A DNA stretch of 5,886 nt from an uncultured Corynebacterium sp. GTDB lineage: Bacteria > Actinomycetota > Actinomycetes > Mycobacteriales > Mycobacteriaceae. How positions within the stretch are numbered: position 1 is the stretch's first letter; each line of letters starts with the position of its first letter. Under the pieces are notes generated by a model. The model saw only the letters and a program-made list of their open reading frames with translations. It did no database searches and was not told the origin of the DNA. The DNA lies in NCBI GenBank assembly GCA_946222625.1, contig CAMILJ010000133.1:1-5886 (forward strand), written 5' to 3'. A program made the position numbers and the translations under genes. Positions 5,609 through 5,886 of this stretch are shown piece by piece.

Positions 5609-5886
5609 ACAGCAGCGTCGCGCCATAGGACACGGTCCACTGGCGGATGGCGTTGATGAAATCTCCCCACAGCCCGGTCAGCAGCGCCAGGCCGACGAGG
5701 ATCATGGCGATGCCCCCGGCAATCTGGATGGCGCGGGAGTGCGTGCGCATCCACGAAATGGTGCGCATGGCCTTAACAGAGCCCAGTGCCACGAGCAGGA
5801 AGGGCAGGCCCAGCCCCAGGCAGTAGCCGACGATGAGCAGCGTGCCGCGCACCGCAGTCATGCCCGCGGTGCCGGCGGAGACGGAC
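5607..5886 (-). CDS. ccdA: Cytochrome c biogenesis protein CcdA (partial, N-terminus missing)
   Basis: CcdA is a DsbD-family membrane protein that moves reducing equivalents from cytoplasmic thioredoxin to the outer face, keeping apocytochrome c cysteines (often through a TlpA/ResA-like thioredoxin) ready for heme attachment. The last 92 residues or so are visible. The frame stays open through the right edge (SVSAGTAG before the first in-window Met), so the ATG at 5859-5861 is internal and not the start. The segment GYCLGLGLPFLLVALG is the typical later CcdA motif, and a further membrane span (AIQIAGGIAMILVGLALLTG) follows near the end. It is the upstream gene of the operon part seen here; a thioredoxin-like partner would be expected just beyond the right edge, which is inference. 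The stop overlaps the resB ribosome site. Confidence 0.92.
   Translation of the reverse strand, partial: SVSAGTAGMTAVRGTLLIVGYCLGLGLPFLLVALGSVKAMRTISWMRTHSRAIQIAGGIAMILVGLALLTGLWGDFINAIRQWTVSYGATLL

Noticed and set aside
5607..5861. A complete 84-residue gene starting at the ATG at 5861
   Set aside because: The frame stays open to the right edge and the preceding codons (SVSAGTAG) continue the CcdA family pattern, so this is the tail of a longer protein.
1..5886. tRNA or rRNA genes, CRISPR array, insertion sequence or attachment site
   Set aside because: No cloverleaf, repeat-spacer pattern, transposase-like frame or terminal inverted repeats were seen; almost all bases are in ordinary genes.

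Overview
The window looks like a Corynebacterium chromosome fragment (an actinobacterium with mycolic-acid-type relatives); I cannot name the species. The reasons are GC-rich coding on both strands, a System II cytochrome c maturation set (CcdA, ResB, CcsB) with actinobacterial-style sequences, a DUF4229-type small membrane protein, a MenA of the high-GC Gram-positive type, and TANNNT -10 boxes placed so that transcripts would begin at or next to the start codon (leaderless genes are common in this group). This assignment rests on recalled family resemblance, not on a database search.

Left part (1-1842, plus strand): the last 32 codons of one ABC-3 family metal permease, a complete second ABC-3 permease (98-952) joined to it by an ATGA stop/start overlap, and menA (952-1842), whose GTG start shares one base with the permease stop. 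The two permeases belong to a Mn/Zn/Fe-type importer whose ATPase and binding protein lie outside the window. MenA prenylates 1,4-dihydroxy-2-naphthoate on the way to menaquinone.

Middle part (1843-2804): a DUF4229-like membrane protein (minus, 1851-2192) converges on menA, and a 104-residue single-span membrane protein with a highly charged helical tail (plus, 2236-2550) runs divergently from it. The 43-bp gap between these two carries back-to-back -10 boxes that overlap in TAGAATA. A small HipB-like XRE regulator (minus, 2547-2804) converges on the charged-tail gene, the two stop codons sharing the palindrome CTAG.

Right part (2805-5886, minus strand): the cytochrome c maturation operon, read from right to left as ccdA (partial), resB, ccsB, then the XRE regulator. 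CcdA passes reducing equivalents across the membrane, and ResB with CcsB moves and attaches heme to apocytochrome c outside the membrane. Junctions are 12 bp (ccdA-resB) and 0 bp (ccsB-XRE), but resB-ccsB has a 141-bp gap with two perfect inverted repeats.

Taken together, most of the window serves the respiratory chain: menaquinone supply (menA) and assembly of c-type cytochromes for the bcc-aa3 branch. I see no mobile element, CRISPR array, RNA gene or clear new defence system. The least ordinary items are the lone HipB-like regulator fused transcriptionally to the ccs operon, the structured 141-bp gap, and the overlapping divergent promoter region.
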